A stretch of DNA of 64,000 nucleotides from Selenomonadaceae bacterium (GCA_017515635.1 JAFWFO010000017.1:62001-126000), one strand, 5' to 3'; shown: positions 40,482 through 50,846, numbered from the stretch's first letter. The notes: generated by a model from the letters alone, not told the origin. Program-made: numbers and translations.

Positions 40482-40781
40482 TCAGGCGTTTGCAACCATC
40501 GGCGGTGCCAAAAAATCTTCAGCGTCAGTGTTCGCGGCGTTGCCAAATTCTTCGTCGTAAAGCCGCTCACAAGCCGCAGTGTGTTCGTCGTCCAATTCTT
40601 CAACCAAACGTTCATACTCTTCTTGAGAAATTTCGCCTCTGTCACGCTTGTCGAAAAGTACACGAAATTTTTCCATGTACTCATCGTCGAGCGCGTTTTC
40701 TTTCTCCGTGCAGAAATTGCGAACAGCCTCCTTGTCAAAAACTAAAAGACCTTGTTCGTTGCGCTTGGCAATGTCAAACAT
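40482..40781 (-). CDS. acidic small protein, possible partner/antitoxin of the RelE-like protein
   Basis: Predicted 99 residues, strongly acidic and helical: FDKEAVRNFCTEKENALDDEYMEKF, then DRGEISQEEYERLVEELDDEHTAACERLYDEEF, a low-complexity tail AANTDAEDFLAPPMVANA. No helix-turn-helix and no recognised family. The ATG has AGGAGGG upstream. It begins 12 bp after the secA stop and ends 12 bp before the toxin-like gene, so all three may share a transcript. The antitoxin role is inferred only from position, size and charge. Confidence 0.65.
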   Translation of the reverse strand: MFDIAKRNEQGLLVFDKEAVRNFCTEKENALDDEYMEKFRVLFDKRDRGEISQEEYERLVEELDDEHTAACERLYDEEFGNAANTDAEDFLAPPMVANA

Positions 40782-40793
40782 AATGAATCCCTC

Positions 40794-43529
40794 CTATCTG
40801 TTTCGTCCGCAACAATTTTTATATTTTTTGCCGCTACCGCAGGGACACGGGGAATTTCGTCCGATTTTTTTGCCGTCGGCGGTTTTGGCGCGCTTTTTGC
40901 TTTCGGCAGGTGAAGTTTCGTCACCGTGACTAGCTCGCGCAGTTTGCAGACGATCTTCAACTTTTGCCTGTTCGCGACGAACGGCGGCTTCGGCTTCCCG
41001 TGAACGAATTTGTTGCTGTTGCGGCGTCTCAGCGGGTTTTGACGGTTCAGCGGGCTTTGTAGATTCGGCGTCGGCTTGTTCAACCTGCGCGGGCTGTTCG
41101 TCAACGGCCTGTTCCGATGGAACGTCTTGAGCGTCTTGAGCGGGCTGCTGTTCGACTTGAGGCGGCGGGGCTTCATTTTGCACAACGGCGACATGATACA
41201 TTGTCGACGCGATTTGATCTTGGATTGCGCCTTCCATTTCCTCGAACATTGCCAACGCTTCGATTTTATATTCGACCAGCGGCGAACGTTGTCCGTAAGC
41301 GCGCAAGTTGATTCCTTCGCGCAACATGTCCATATGGTCAAGATGTTCCATCCATTTGTTGTCGACGATTCGGAGCATGACGACTTTTTCAAGTTCGCGC
41401 ATGACGGGCGCAGTGAAAATTTCTTCACGCTGTTTGTAAACGTCCGCCGCCAAAGTTTCCAGACGTTCTTTGAGTTCGTCGCGGCTGAGTTTTTCCAGTT
41501 CCGAAACTTGCAAACTGCCGGGCGGCGCGTAAATTTTTTCGGCGTCTTTAATCAGTTCGTCAAGTTGCCATTCTTCGGGATAAAGTTTTTCGTTCGCGTA
41601 TTGATTGAGTTCCTGCTTGATAATGTGGTTGACCATGCCCGAAATGTTGTCGCGAAGATTTTCACCGCGCAGAATTTTGCGACGTTCGCCGTACATGATT
41701 TCGCGTTGCTGATTCATAACGTCATCATATTCCAAAACGTGCTTGCGGATGTCGAAGTTGCGCGCCTCAACTTTCTTTTGCGCGTGCTCAATCGACCGCG
41801 TTATCAACGTGTGTTCAATCGGCTCATCTTCCTCCATGCCGAGTTTGTCCATAACTTTGGCGATTGCTTCGGACGCGAACAGGCGCATTAAATCATCTTC
41901 CAGCGAAATATAAAATCTCGATTCGCCGGGGTCACCTTGACGGCCGGAACGTCCGCGCAACTGGTTATCGATTCGCCGCGATTCATGCCGCTCCGTGCCG
42001 ATAATGAACAGTCCGCCGAGTTCGGGCACGCCTTCGCCAAGTTTAATATCCGTGCCGCGTCCAGCCATGTTCGTCGCGATAGTCACGGCGTCGCGCTGTC
42101 CGGCGTCGGCAACAATCTGCGCTTCTTTTTCGTGAAATTTCGCGTTCAAAACGCTGTGAGGAATTCCGCGCTTTTTGAGGTAGCCGCTGAGTTCTTCCGA
42201 CTGTTCGATTGACGTTGTGCCAATCAAGACGGGCTGACCTTTGGCGTGAATTTGTTCGACGGTATTTGCAACGGCGCGATATTTCGCACGTTTATTTTTA
42301 TAAACAACGTCGGGATGATCGACGCGGCAAACGGGCTTGTTCGTCGGAATAACCACGACGGGCAACTTGTAAATTTTAAGAAATTCATCTTCCTCGGTCT
42401 TCGCGGTACCTGTCATGCCCGCAAGTTTTTCGTACATGCGGAAATAATTCTGGAAAGTTATCGTCGCCAAAGTTTGGGATTCGCGCTGAATTTTGACGCC
42501 CTCTTTAGCCTCAATCGCTTGGTGAAGTCCGTCGGAATATCTGCGCCCCGTCATCAATCGGCCGGTGAATTCGTCAACGATAATAATTTCGTCGTCGCGG
42601 ACAACATAATCGCGGTCACGTTTCATCAAAGCTTTCGCACGGAGCGCGGCGGTGAAGCAGTGCGAGTACTCGATATTTTCGGGCGCGTAAAGATTTTTGA
42701 TGCCCAAAAGTTTTTCAATCTTCGGGACGACTTCATCATTCGGCGCGACGGTCTTTTGTTTCTCGTCGACTTTGTAATCTTCGCCCTCTTTGAGATTTGC
42801 GACGGCACGAGCCATTACCGCGTAAATTTCGGTTGACTTCGCGCCCGGGCCGGAAATAATCAGCGGCGTGCGTGCCTCGTCAATCAAAATCGAGTCAACT
42901 TCGTCGACGATAGCGAAATTCAACGGACGCTGAACCATCTGCTCTTCGTGAACGACCATGTTATCGCGCAGGTAGTCAAAGCCGAATTCGTTATTCGTGC
43001 CGAAAGTTACGTCGCAACTGTAAGCAAATTTTCTTTCGGGAAAATCCATGTCGTGAAGAATCAAACCGACCGTCAAGCCCAAAAAGCGGTAAAGTCGCCC
43101 CATCCATTCGGAGTCGCGTTTGGCAAGATAATCGTTGACGGTGACCATGTGGACGCCTTTGCCGCCGATTGCGTTCAAATACACGGGCAACGTCGCAACC
43201 AAAGTTTTACCTTCGCCCGTTTTCATTTCGGCGATTTTGCCTTCATGCAGACACATGCCGCCCATAAGTTGCACGTCGAAATGACGCATGCCCAAAACTC
43301 GACGCGACGCCTCACGACACACGGCAAACGCTTCCGGCAAAATATCTTCCATCGTTTCGCCGGCGGCAAGTCGTTCGCGAAAAACGTCCGTCGCCGCAGT
43401 AAGTTTGTCGTCCGTGAAATTTTGATACTGCGCCTCCAGTTCGTTGATTTTATCGACAGTCTTCTGAAGACGCTTGATCTGCTTTTCGTTGTCGTCGCCC
43501 AAAAAAAGTTTCTTCAAGAACCCGAACAA
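40794..43529 (-). CDS. secA: preprotein translocase ATPase SecA
   Basis: Predicted 911-residue motor of the Sec export pathway. The N-terminal [21 protein letters not shown] and the DEAD-type motifs are all present: Walker [14 protein letters not shown] (about residues 100-112), [39 protein letters not shown]. So is the C-terminal zinc finger [15 protein letters not shown] that binds SecB or ribosomes. A low-complexity Pro/Gln/Glu/Ala linker (about 790-880) precedes the zinc finger. The TTG start is supported by GAGGAG eight bases upstream; longer frames give no homologous extension. Two small genes, including a toxin-like one, follow. Confidence 0.97.
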   Translation of the reverse strand: MFGFLKKLFLGDDNEKQIKRLQKTVDKINELEAQYQNFTDDKLTAATDVFRERLAAGETMEDILPEAFAVCREASRRVLGMRHFDVQLMGGMCLHEGKIAEMKTGEGKTLVATLPVYLNAIGGKGVHMVTVNDYLAKRDSEWMGRLYRFLGLTVGLILHDMDFPERKFAYSCDVTFGTNNEFGFDYLRDNMVVHEEQMVQRPLNFAIVDEVDSILIDEARTPLIISGPGAKSTEIYAVMARAVANLKEGEDYKVDEKQKTVAPNDEVVPKIEKLLGIKNLYAPENIEYSHCFTAALRAKALMKRDRDYVVRDDEIIIVDEFTGRLMTGRRYSDGLHQAIEAKEGVKIQRESQTLATITFQNYFRMYEKLAGMTGTAKTEEDEFLKIYKLPVVVIPTNKPVCRVDHPDVVYKNKRAKYRAVANTVEQIHAKGQPVLIGTTSIEQSEELSGYLKKRGIPHSVLNAKFHEKEAQIVADAGQRDAVTIATNMAGRGTDIKLGEGVPELGGLFIIGTERHESRRIDNQLRGRSGRQGDPGESRFYISLEDDLMRLFASEAIAKVMDKLGMEEDEPIEHTLITRSIEHAQKKVEARNFDIRKHVLEYDDVMNQQREIMYGERRKILRGENLRDNISGMVNHIIKQELNQYANEKLYPEEWQLDELIKDAEKIYAPPGSLQVSELEKLSRDELKERLETLAADVYKQREEIFTAPVMRELEKVVMLRIVDNKWMEHLDHMDMLREGINLRAYGQRSPLVEYKIEALAMFEEMEGAIQDQIASTMYHVAVVQNEAPPPQVEQQPAQDAQDVPSEQAVDEQPAQVEQADAESTKPAEPSKPAETPQQQQIRSREAEAAVRREQAKVEDRLQTARASHGDETSPAESKKRAKTADGKKIGRNSPCPCGSGKKYKNCCGRNR

Positions 43530-43581
43530 AGTTATCACTCCTCGAAAATTTTTCGCGGAAATTATAGCAAAGTTGCCGCAC

Positions 43582-43612
43582 AAAAAAAAGCCCCTCGGTC
43601 GGGCGAGGGACT
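43582..43612 (-). terminator. rho-independent terminator after the NlpC/P60 gene
   Basis: A 9-bp stem with one mismatch (AGCCCCTCG / CGAGGGACT) followed on the minus strand by T8, between the hydrolase stop and the secA leader. Confidence 0.8.
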
Positions 43613-43640
43613 TTTTCCTTTGGTTGAAGTCATCATCGAC

Positions 43641-44309
43641 TTACAAAATTCTGCGTGCGCCAATGTAGTGTGTGCTGTAGTAAGATTCGTTCAGCGAACT
43701 GATCGTTACGCCGCGGCTGGAACTTGCGTGGATAAAATTACTGTCGCCAACGTAAATCCCGACATGCGAGGCTCCGTAAGTGTAGGTTGTGAAGAAAACC
43801 AAATAGCCCGGAACGAGTTCGGCGATGGAAATCGGCGTACCTTCTTCGTATTGGACATCGGCCGTGCGCGGCAGGCTGACACCTGCGTTAGCGAAAACGT
43901 ATTGCACGTAACCCGAACAGTCAAAGCCGTAAGGAGTCGTTCCGCCGAAAACGTAGGGCACGCCCATGTAATCCATCGCGGAGGAAATAATTCTGCGCGC
44001 AATGTAATTCGCTCCGCGGCTGATGTCGGGCATGTCTCTGCCCAAAAGTGCCGCATAGGTCGCGGGGCCAATCAAGCCGTCCGCATTGATTCCGTGGGAT
44101 CTTTGGAACTCTTTAATCGCCTCAACCGTAGCCAAACCGAAATCTCCGTCCGCCATGACATCGTAACCGAGTGCGACAAGCCTGCCTTGAATTTCTGCAA
44201 TTTCCGAACCTTGGTCACCGACTCTGTAAGCCTGCGCCGCGAAAGTCACGGGTGCACAGAACGCCAACAAAACCATCACCATCATCAACGCTCGCAAAAA
44301 TCTCCTCAA
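43641..44309 (-). CDS. exported NlpC/P60 peptidoglycan hydrolase with peptidoglycan-binding domain
   Basis: Predicted about 222 residues: a signal segment (RRFLRALMMVMVLLAFCAPVTFA), a PG_binding_1 domain (about 30-85, GSEIAEIQGRLVALGYDVMADGDFGLATVEAIKEFQ), and an NlpC/P60 cysteine peptidase domain (about 100-222) with the catalytic Cys in FDCSGYVQY, His in SHVGIYVG and a third residue in FIHASSS. The domain cleaves peptide stems in the wall. The start is uncertain: TTG at 44309 (AGAGGAAG upstream) and TTG at 44297 are both possible, as is a longer form. A perfect TATAAT lies upstream at 44343-44348 (minus strand), with only a weak -35. Confidence 0.88.
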   Translation of the reverse strand: MRRFLRALMMVMVLLAFCAPVTFAAQAYRVGDQGSEIAEIQGRLVALGYDVMADGDFGLATVEAIKEFQRSHGINADGLIGPATYAALLGRDMPDISRGANYIARRIISSAMDYMGVPYVFGGTTPYGFDCSGYVQYVFANAGVSLPRTADVQYEEGTPISIAELVPGYLVFFTTYTYGASHVGIYVGDSNFIHASSSRGVTISSLNESYYSTHYIGARRIL

Positions 44310-44451
44310 AATCAGCCACTTCCTCTCTAAAATTTTAACGTGATTATAAACTTTCGACGTGATTAAAGCATGAATTTTGCTCAAAAATTTTTAACGTTTT
44401 TAGCTCAAAAGTTATAAACAAATTCAATCGAGACAAAAAATTTTACCGTTC

Positions 44452-44491
44452 AAAAAAGCTAAAACGCCGCCGCGAAATTTGCAGCGACGTT
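44452..44491 (-). terminator. rho-independent terminator of rnpB
   Basis: An 11-bp stem (AACGCCGCCGC / GCAGCGACGTT, with G-T pairs) and a T-rich tail on the minus strand, about 15 bases past the RNase P RNA 3' end. Confidence 0.75.
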
Positions 44492-44506
44492 GGAAAATTC
44501 CGCGTA

Positions 44507-44855
44507 TGTCGACAGGCAGTCAATAAGCCGGATTCTGTATACCGGCAGTCATTTATCTTGTTCGGACGTTGCCGCCCGAATCCAGCAACTTACCCGAAAG
44601 GTCAGCGAGCAACCTCAACCCTTTCCTATTTAGTTTTGCTCCGCGTGAGGTTTGTCAGGCTTGCCGATTACTCGGCAACCGGTAGGCTCTTACCCTGCCG
44701 TTTCATCCTTACCGAAAAAATTCGGCGGTTTTCTTTTCTGTGACACTGTCTTTAAGATTACTCTCACCGGGCGTTACCCGGCACGCCGCTCTGTGGAGTC
44801 CGGACTTTCCTCGTGGAAAAAATTCCCCGCGACTGCCTCTCCTGCCTGTCGACGT
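44507..44855 (-). ncRNA. rnpB: RNase P RNA (bacterial type A-like)
   Basis: The ends pair over 12 bases as helix P1 (GTCGACAGGCAG / CTGCCTGTCGAC). Minus-strand motifs are the conserved GGAGAGGCAGTCG near the 5' end, GAGGAAAGTCCGGACTCC, the CACAGAGCGGCGTGCCGGGT region, GAAACGGCAGGGTAAGAGCC, and the 3' segment AGAATCCGGCTTATTGACTG. About 350 nt, the expected size. This is the catalytic RNA that matures tRNA 5' ends. Confidence 0.97.
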
Positions 44856-44860
44856 GTAAA

Positions 44861-44889
44861 ATTCTAGCACGATAAAAATTCTCTGTCAA
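44861..44889 (-). promoter_or_regulatory. promoter of rnpB
   Basis: Minus strand: a consensus TTGACA, a 17-base spacer and TAGAAT, placed so that transcription starts at the RNA 5' end. Confidence 0.85.
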
Positions 44890-44935
44890 ACTTAAAATTC
44901 AGGTTTGCTTCATAAAAGTTTTGTCGTCAAAAATC

Positions 44936-44964
44936 TTGCCGCAAAAAAATTCCTGTGTTATAAT
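44936..44964 (+). promoter_or_regulatory. promoter of rpsB-tsf
   Basis: TTGCCG, a 17-base spacer and a perfect TATAAT. It leaves a leader of about 160 nt that contains a heptanucleotide repeat array. Confidence 0.75.
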
Positions 44965-45015
44965 TTGCGGCATTCAACAATCCACGCGGGACGGAGTGTC
45001 GACCTGTGCGGTGTG

Positions 45016-45082
45016 AGCTTTAAGCTTTAAGGAAAAAACTTCTTATCGCTAAAAGCTAAAAGCTCTAAGCTAAAAGCTGATA
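45016..45082 (+). repeat. heptanucleotide tandem repeats in the rpsB leader (AGCTTTA and GCTAAAA types)
   Basis: Two units of AGCTTTA, an 18-base interruption, then about four units of GCTAAAA with the variant GCTCTAA. All have period 7. Because the AGCTTTA and TAAAGCT words are complementary, the leader can fold into AAGCTTTA/TAAAAGCTT-like hairpins. Confidence 0.8.
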
Positions 45083-45131
45083 ATCGGCGCGAAAAATGTT
45101 CTGCGGATGAAAAAACAGGAGGAATCTTCAA

Positions 45132-45851
45132 ATGGCAGTTATCTCAATGAAACAGCTTTTGGAAGCGGGCGTGCACTTCGGTCACCAAACACGTCGTTGG
45201 AATCCGAAAATGGCGCGCTACATCTTCACCGAACGCAACGGCATTTACATCATCGACCTGCAAAAAACCGTTCGCAAAGTCGACGAAGCTTATAATTTCG
45301 TGCGTTCCGTCGCCGAAGAGGGCAAATCGATTTTGTTCGTCGGCACGAAGAAACAGGCTCAAGAAGCCGTCAAAGAAGAAGCGATTCGCAGCGGACAATT
45401 TTTCGTCAATGAGCGCTGGCTCGGCGGTATGCTTACCAACTTCCAGACGATTCAAAAACGCATCAATCGCTTGAAAGAATTGCAGACGATGGAGCAGGAC
45501 GGCACCTTTGAAGTTTTGACGAAAAAGGAAGTCATGCAACTGCGTCACGAAATGGCGCGTCTTGAAAAATATCTCGGCGGCATTAAAGAAATGAACAAAT
45601 TGCCCGGCGCATTGTTCGTCGTCGACCCGCGCAAAGAACGCATTGCGGTTGCCGAAGCGCGCAAGCTCAACATTCCGATCGTCGCGATTGTCGACACGAA
45701 CTGCGACCCCGACGAAATTGATTACGTCATCCCCGGCAACGACGACGCGATTCGTGCGGTGAAACTTTTGACCGCGAAAATGGCAGACGCGATGTTGGAA
45801 GGCAACCAGGGCGCGGAGAATGCTGAAGCATCCGAAGAGAACGAAGAATAA
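45132..45851 (+). CDS. rpsB: 30S ribosomal protein S2
   Basis: Predicted 239 residues starting [27 protein letters not shown], with [82 protein letters not shown]. The C-terminus is acidic ([17 protein letters not shown]). AGGAGG lies upstream of the ATG. It is followed by tsf, the universal pairing. Confidence 0.98.
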   Translation: MAVISMKQLLEAGVHFGHQTRRWNPKMARYIFTERNGIYIIDLQKTVRKVDEAYNFVRSVAEEGKSILFVGTKKQAQEAVKEEAIRSGQFFVNERWLGGMLTNFQTIQKRINRLKELQTMEQDGTFEVLTKKEVMQLRHEMARLEKYLGGIKEMNKLPGALFVVDPRKERIAVAEARKLNIPIVAIVDTNCDPDEIDYVIPGNDDAIRAVKLLTAKMADAMLEGNQGAENAEASEENEE

Positions 45852-45878
45852 TTTGCAAGAATTTTTGAGGTGAAATAT

Positions 45879-46757
45879 ATGGCTATCAGTGCTAAAGATG
45901 TTAAAGAACTGCGCGAGAGAACCGGCGCAGGCATGATGGATTGCAAAAAAGCTTTGACCGCCAACGACGGCGATATGCAAAAAGCGATTGACTGGTTGCG
46001 CGAAAAAGGCATTGCCAAAGCGGCGAAAAAATCCGGTCGCGTGGCGGCTGAAGGTGCCGTGGCGGCGTTCGTGTCCAAAGACGGCAAAACGGGCGTCCTG
46101 CTCGAAGTCAACTGCGAAACCGACTTCACGGCGAACAACGAAAACTTCCGTGCGCTTGAGCAAAAAATTATCGAATTCATTGCGGCGAAAAAACCTGCCG
46201 ATCTCGACGCGCTCAATGACGGCGTTATCGACGGCAAAAAAGTTTCAGACCTCGTCACCGAAGCAACCGCGACTATCGGCGAAAAAATTTCTATTCGTCG
46301 TTTCGTCACCTACGAGACCAAAGGCAAGCTCACCACTTACATTCACATGGGCGGCAAAATCGGCGTACTCGTCGACATGACGGGCGGCACCGACGAACTC
46401 GGCAAAGATGTCGCAATGCAAATCGCGGCGGCAAATCCCCTTGCCGTTGACCGTGCCGGCGTCGACGCGTCCGAACTCGAACACGAAAAAGAAATTCTCC
46501 GCAAACAGGCTCTCGAAGAAGGCAAGCCCGAAAAAATCGTTGAAAAAATGGTTATGGGACGTATCAACAAATTCTACAAAGAAGTTTGCCTTATCGAACA
46601 AGATTTCGTCAAATCCGACCCTGCCGACAAAAAAGTCGTCAAAGATATTCTCGGCGGCGAAAAAGTTCTGCGCTTTGCCCGTTATCAGCTCGGCGAAGGC
46701 ATCGAGAAAAAAGAAACCGACTTCGCGGCGGAAGTTGCTGCTCAAGCCGGAATGTAA
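45879..46757 (+). CDS. tsf: elongation factor Ts
   Basis: Predicted 292-residue guanine nucleotide exchange factor for EF-Tu. The N-terminal UBA-type domain reads [27 protein letters not shown] and is followed by IDWLREKG, the TDF motif region [14 protein letters not shown] and the long dimerisation domain with [16 protein letters not shown]. The ATG at 45879 has GAGGTGA upstream; a GTG three codons earlier overlaps that site. Confidence 0.97.
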   Translation: MAISAKDVKELRERTGAGMMDCKKALTANDGDMQKAIDWLREKGIAKAAKKSGRVAAEGAVAAFVSKDGKTGVLLEVNCETDFTANNENFRALEQKIIEFIAAKKPADLDALNDGVIDGKKVSDLVTEATATIGEKISIRRFVTYETKGKLTTYIHMGGKIGVLVDMTGGTDELGKDVAMQIAAANPLAVDRAGVDASELEHEKEILRKQALEEGKPEKIVEKMVMGRINKFYKEVCLIEQDFVKSDPADKKVVKDILGGEKVLRFARYQLGEGIEKKETDFAAEVAAQAGM

Positions 46758-46810
46758 TTCAATTTTTGTCGAAGCCGGAACGCTCGACGAAAATATTTTT
46801 CCACGAAATC

Positions 46811-46844
46811 AAAAAATCCCTCGGCGAAAACGTCGGGGGATTTT
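46811..46844 (+). terminator. rho-independent terminator after tsf (identical copy at 50847)
   Basis: A 12-bp stem (AATCCCTCGGCG / CGTCGGGGGATT, two G-T pairs) with an AAAA loop and a T-run. All 34 bases are identical to the terminator after the RTX gene. Confidence 0.9.
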
Positions 46845-46856
46845 GTTTGCGAAGTC

Positions 46857-46885
46857 TTGAAAACCGCCATGGAGTCCACTAAAAT
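46857..46885 (+). promoter_or_regulatory. promoter of the RTX gene
   Basis: TTGAAA, a 17-base spacer and TAAAAT, 33 bases upstream of the ATG at 46919. Confidence 0.65.
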
Positions 46886-46918
46886 GAAAGAAAAATTCTT
46901 GCAAAGGCGATGATTTTT

Positions 46919-49900
46919 ATGGCGACGATAAGCAACGGCCAATATGATACTCTGATAACCGGCACGAGCGCGGCAGACAGCATTTACAATTTTGGATACT
47001 GCATCTCAATAAACAGCGGTGCGGGCAATGACACCGTCAACAACAACAACAATAGGGTCACGATTGACGGTGGTGATAATAACGATTATATTGTCAGCAA
47101 AGAGTGTGACCATATTTCAATCAATGGCGGTGCAGGCAACGACATAATAGATTTGGACGATAACGGTTGGGGGGGGGAAGCTATAGTTAATGGCGGCGCA
47201 GGTGATGATTCAATTCATGGTAGTTTTCCTCATACTTCAATTAACGGCGGCGCAGGCAACGATACAATAAGTGGAAATGGGCTGGGGTGGTTTGATCATC
47301 CAATTACCATCAAAGGCGGCATTGACGACGATTTAATTGATTTGTCAGGTGCCGTGACGTGGGATATGATTCTATATTCTTCGGGCGACGGCAATGATAC
47401 AATTTATGGCTTTAATGAATACAAAGACACGCTCAAAATTGCCACGAACAGCGGTTATACTTCTGTCAAGAGCGGCGACGATCTCATAATCAAAGTCGGC
47501 GACGGAAGCATTACCTTCAAAGACGGTGCAAATCTTTCGCTCACTATCGCTGGAATAGAGGCGACTGAAGAAACGTTGTCGTCGGCGGAAATTGAACTTC
47601 GCAATTCGGCGGCAAAAGCTCTGGAAGATTTCATTGCCATTGGCGCGGGCACAGCCAAATTGGGCACGAGCGACCTTGCAACTTTCGACGCGGCCGACGA
47701 CGAAAATCCTGCCGAACAGATTAAAAACAGCGAACTTGACGTCATGCGCTTGTTCGGCGGCGTCTTCGAGTTGATGACGAAATACAAGCTCAATGCGGAC
47801 GGCACTTTTCAAGTTGACCAAAACGGCAACTTAATCGAAGACGATTCTTTGAGCCGCGGAACAATCCTTGCGGGCTACAACGCGTTGTTTATCGGCGAAT
47901 CAATATTGACCTCGGCAAGGAAACTCGCCTCGGGCAAACTCAGCAAAGAAGAAGGGACTGCCGAAGTAACCAACATAGTCAATCAGGTGGGCGAAATTGC
48001 CAAAAACGTTGCGGATCTCAAAGGCACGCCGTTGGCAACTTTCATCACTTCGATGAGCGTTTCTATTGTCGGTTTGGTAACGAACGTTATGAACGCCTTC
48101 ACAAGCGGCATGGACAAAGACCTCGCGAAGGACTTTGCCGGCAATTTTAAAGGTATCGCCACAGCCTTTATGACTAAAGTCGGCGAAACTGCTCAACTCA
48201 AAAACACCGGCTTTGGCAGTTGGATAACCGGTAAAGCGGCGGGCACTCATGTAGAAACCTTCGTGAACAAAATTTTGGGTACGACCGCCGAACGAGCGAC
48301 AAAAATTTTAAGCGGTACGCTGTTCGCGGTAGTCGGGGTTTATTCGGCTGTCGATACCTTGTGCAACAGCATCAGTCGATATGAAGTCGACGGCTTGCCG
48401 ACCGCTTCAAAGGTAATCAACACGACAATCGACGTTGTGGGCGACGTTATTCACACCGCCTCGAACGCAATTATCGGTGGGCTCACTTTTGGTCTTCTCG
48501 ATGCCGACAAGATTTACAGAGGCGTGCACTTCGTCGGCTCGGCGATTAAGTGGAGCTTACAAAGCGGCTGGGCAATGCTCACTGGCGGCGATCCGTCTCA
48601 AGTCAAGTTCCAAATGGCCGACGACAGAAACTTTACGGAAGTCATAGGCGACGCGCTCAAAAATTTGATAACGGGCACGACCTCCGCCAAAGACGTCATC
48701 AACGAGAAAAGGAAGAAAATTTACACATCGAATGGCGATAACAACATTAGGAATTACGTTTCCAACTGCTCGATAAATTCAGGCACGGGCGACGATTATA
48801 TCTTCAACGTCGAGGGAACATACGAAACGTACAACGACGCGGGCAACGACAACGACAAAGTTTTCGTGCGTTACAGGGACAACGCGGTTTTCGGCGGACA
48901 GGGCAACGATGAAATCATGCTCTCAAGCGACGGCAAAAATCCCGCTTACGGAAACGACATTGACGGCGGCCCCGGTGACGACATAATTGTCATTAATGAA
49001 ACAAGTACTTCTTCCGCGTCGAAAAAAGCCAACACCGTCGCGGGCGGAGAAGGCAACGACCGAATTATGATCCTGCAGTCGAAAACGCCCGTGGTTATCC
49101 GCTACAACGTCGACGACGGCGAAGATTATATCGGCGGTTACGACTCCAAAGACACGATTCAAATCGTCAACAGCAATTACACGACGACAAAAAGCGGCGA
49201 CAACGTCATAATCAAAGTCGGCAACGGCGCAATGACTTTATTGGGCGCGGCAAATGAAAAACTCAACATTGAAAAAATATCCAATGATGTTCCGCCGGAG
49301 GGACTTTCTTACAACGGGGACAAGACCAAACTCACGGCATATACAACGTTTCGCCACGAGCAAATCAATTTGGCAAATTACGAGCCGACTGTTAAGGAAG
49401 TCAATGCGTCTTCGCTTGTCAATGAAGTAAACATCACGGGCAACGCGCTTAACAATTCCATTCGCGGCGGCAAAAACTCCGATACTTTGGACGGCGGAGA
49501 CGGCGACGACACACTCAAAGGCGAAAAGGGCAACGATACCATTTACGGCGGCGACGGTGACGATAAAATCGACGGCGGCAAAGGTACCGATTGGATTTAC
49601 GGCGGCAAAGGCAATGACAGTCTCAAAGGCGGCGACGACGTCGATTTATTCGTCTATGTTTTGGGCGACGGCAACGACACCATTGACGATTTCAAGGACA
49701 CAGACTTAATTCATTTCGTCGACGCGGAAGTTTCCAAAACGCAAATTGTCGGCTCAAATGTTGTCTTCACTTTCAACGATGGAGGCACGCTCACCGTTAA
49801 AAAAGGCAAGGGCAAAAAGTTTACCGTTCTGGATGCAAACGGTGAACATATTTACGATTCGACGGTTATAAAAAGTTCCTCCTCAAATGATCCGAAACTG

Positions 49901-50746
49901 TTGGTGCTCGACAATTCTCATAAATCGACTGTAACACTCGACTTTCCCCTTATAACTGCAGACGCTTCCGCCAGAACCAAAAAGATCGAAATTACGGGGA
50001 ACGTGCTTGACAACGTTTTAATCGGCGGCACCAAAAACGACACGCTCAACGGCGGCACGGGCAATGACGTTTTGACGGGCGGCAAGGGCAACGACGTTTT
50101 CATTTACGACAGCGACGATACGATTACCGATTATGAGTCGGGCGACAAAATCTCCGTAAATTCGGCAATGAAAAATTTCAGCACGGACGGTAACAACGTT
50201 ATCATCAATTACGAGGACGGCTCACTCACGATTGACGACGCGGTCGGCAAAAAAATTACCTTCATCGAAAACGGCAAGACTTATGTTAATGTTTACTCAG
50301 CGGACGGAATTTCAAACAACGCGGGCACGGCAATAACTCTTCCTGCCTCGGCGACAACTTTCAATGCCGACAGCAAGCTTGTTTCAATCGACGGCTCGGC
50401 GGTCACCGGTCAACTCGAAATCGTCGGCAACGAAAACGCAAACAAAATTATTGCAGGCAAGGACGACACTACGCTCAACGGCGGCGGCGGTAACGATATT
50501 CTCTGGGGCGGCAACCGGGCAGATACTTTTATTTATGACGACAACAGCGGAAAAGACACAATTATTGGTTTCGACAACAATGACATGCTTCAACTCAGCA
50601 ACTTTACGGCTTCCGTTAAAAACAACAAGATTTTCTTCCAAGTCGCTTCGCAGAAAAATGCCGTTACGCTTCAAGATTTTACGGCGACAACCTTTAATAT
50701 AAATGGCGATATTTATCGAGTACAAGACAATAAACTTACCAAATAA
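46919..50746 (+). CDS. large RTX (haemolysin-type calcium-binding) protein with helical central domain
   Basis: Predicted 1275 residues without an N-terminal signal. Calcium-binding nonapeptide repeats (GGxGxDxxx) occur in an N-terminal block (about 30-150) and in several later blocks (about 600-770, 840-920, 1025-1060 and 1160-1200). The densest reads LDGGDGDDTLKGEKGNDTIY. Each block is followed by a beta module of the form DTI..F...D.L.....G.NVVI...DGS.T. Residues about 215-595 form a helical, Ala/Gly/Val-rich region with long hydrophobic stretches (TSMSVSIVGLVTNVMNAF, GTLFAVVGVYSAVDTL), which could insert in membranes. Type I secretion is the known route for such proteins, but no dedicated ABC/HlyD genes are adjacent. 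Surface adhesin, toxin or S-layer-like role: undetermined. Confidence 0.88.
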   Translation: MATISNGQYDTLITGTSAADSIYNFGYCISINSGAGNDTVNNNNNRVTIDGGDNNDYIVSKECDHISINGGAGNDIIDLDDNGWGGEAIVNGGAGDDSIHGSFPHTSINGGAGNDTISGNGLGWFDHPITIKGGIDDDLIDLSGAVTWDMILYSSGDGNDTIYGFNEYKDTLKIATNSGYTSVKSGDDLIIKVGDGSITFKDGANLSLTIAGIEATEETLSSAEIELRNSAAKALEDFIAIGAGTAKLGTSDLATFDAADDENPAEQIKNSELDVMRLFGGVFELMTKYKLNADGTFQVDQNGNLIEDDSLSRGTILAGYNALFIGESILTSARKLASGKLSKEEGTAEVTNIVNQVGEIAKNVADLKGTPLATFITSMSVSIVGLVTNVMNAFTSGMDKDLAKDFAGNFKGIATAFMTKVGETAQLKNTGFGSWITGKAAGTHVETFVNKILGTTAERATKILSGTLFAVVGVYSAVDTLCNSISRYEVDGLPTASKVINTTIDVVGDVIHTASNAIIGGLTFGLLDADKIYRGVHFVGSAIKWSLQSGWAMLTGGDPSQVKFQMADDRNFTEVIGDALKNLITGTTSAKDVINEKRKKIYTSNGDNNIRNYVSNCSINSGTGDDYIFNVEGTYETYNDAGNDNDKVFVRYRDNAVFGGQGNDEIMLSSDGKNPAYGNDIDGGPGDDIIVINETSTSSASKKANTVAGGEGNDRIMILQSKTPVVIRYNVDDGEDYIGGYDSKDTIQIVNSNYTTTKSGDNVIIKVGNGAMTLLGAANEKLNIEKISNDVPPEGLSYNGDKTKLTAYTTFRHEQINLANYEPTVKEVNASSLVNEVNITGNALNNSIRGGKNSDTLDGGDGDDTLKGEKGNDTIYGGDGDDKIDGGKGTDWIYGGKGNDSLKGGDDVDLFVYVLGDGNDTIDDFKDTDLIHFVDAEVSKTQIVGSNVVFTFNDGGTLTVKKGKGKKFTVLDANGEHIYDSTVIKSSSSNDPKLLVLDNSHKSTVTLDFPLITADASARTKKIEITGNVLDNVLIGGTKNDTLNGGTGNDVLTGGKGNDVFIYDSDDTITDYESGDKISVNSAMKNFSTDGNNVIINYEDGSLTIDDAVGKKITFIENGKTYVNVYSADGISNNAGTAITLPASATTFNADSKLVSIDGSAVTGQLEIVGNENANKIIAGKDDTTLNGGGGNDILWGGNRADTFIYDDNSGKDTIIGFDNNDMLQLSNFTASVKNNKIFFQVASQKNAVTLQDFTATTFNINGDIYRVQDNKLTK

Positions 50747-50846
50747 TTTTTCCGTCAACCAAAAAAGCTCTCGAAAATTTTTCCGGAGCTCAAATTTATT
50801 CGCATCGTCCGTCAAACTATTGCGGACGAATAAAAAATGTTTGAAC

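Noticed and set aside
42948..44330. Long plus-strand open frame opposite secA and the NlpC/P60 gene
   Set aside because: Both minus-strand products have full motif sets; the plus-strand translation has none.
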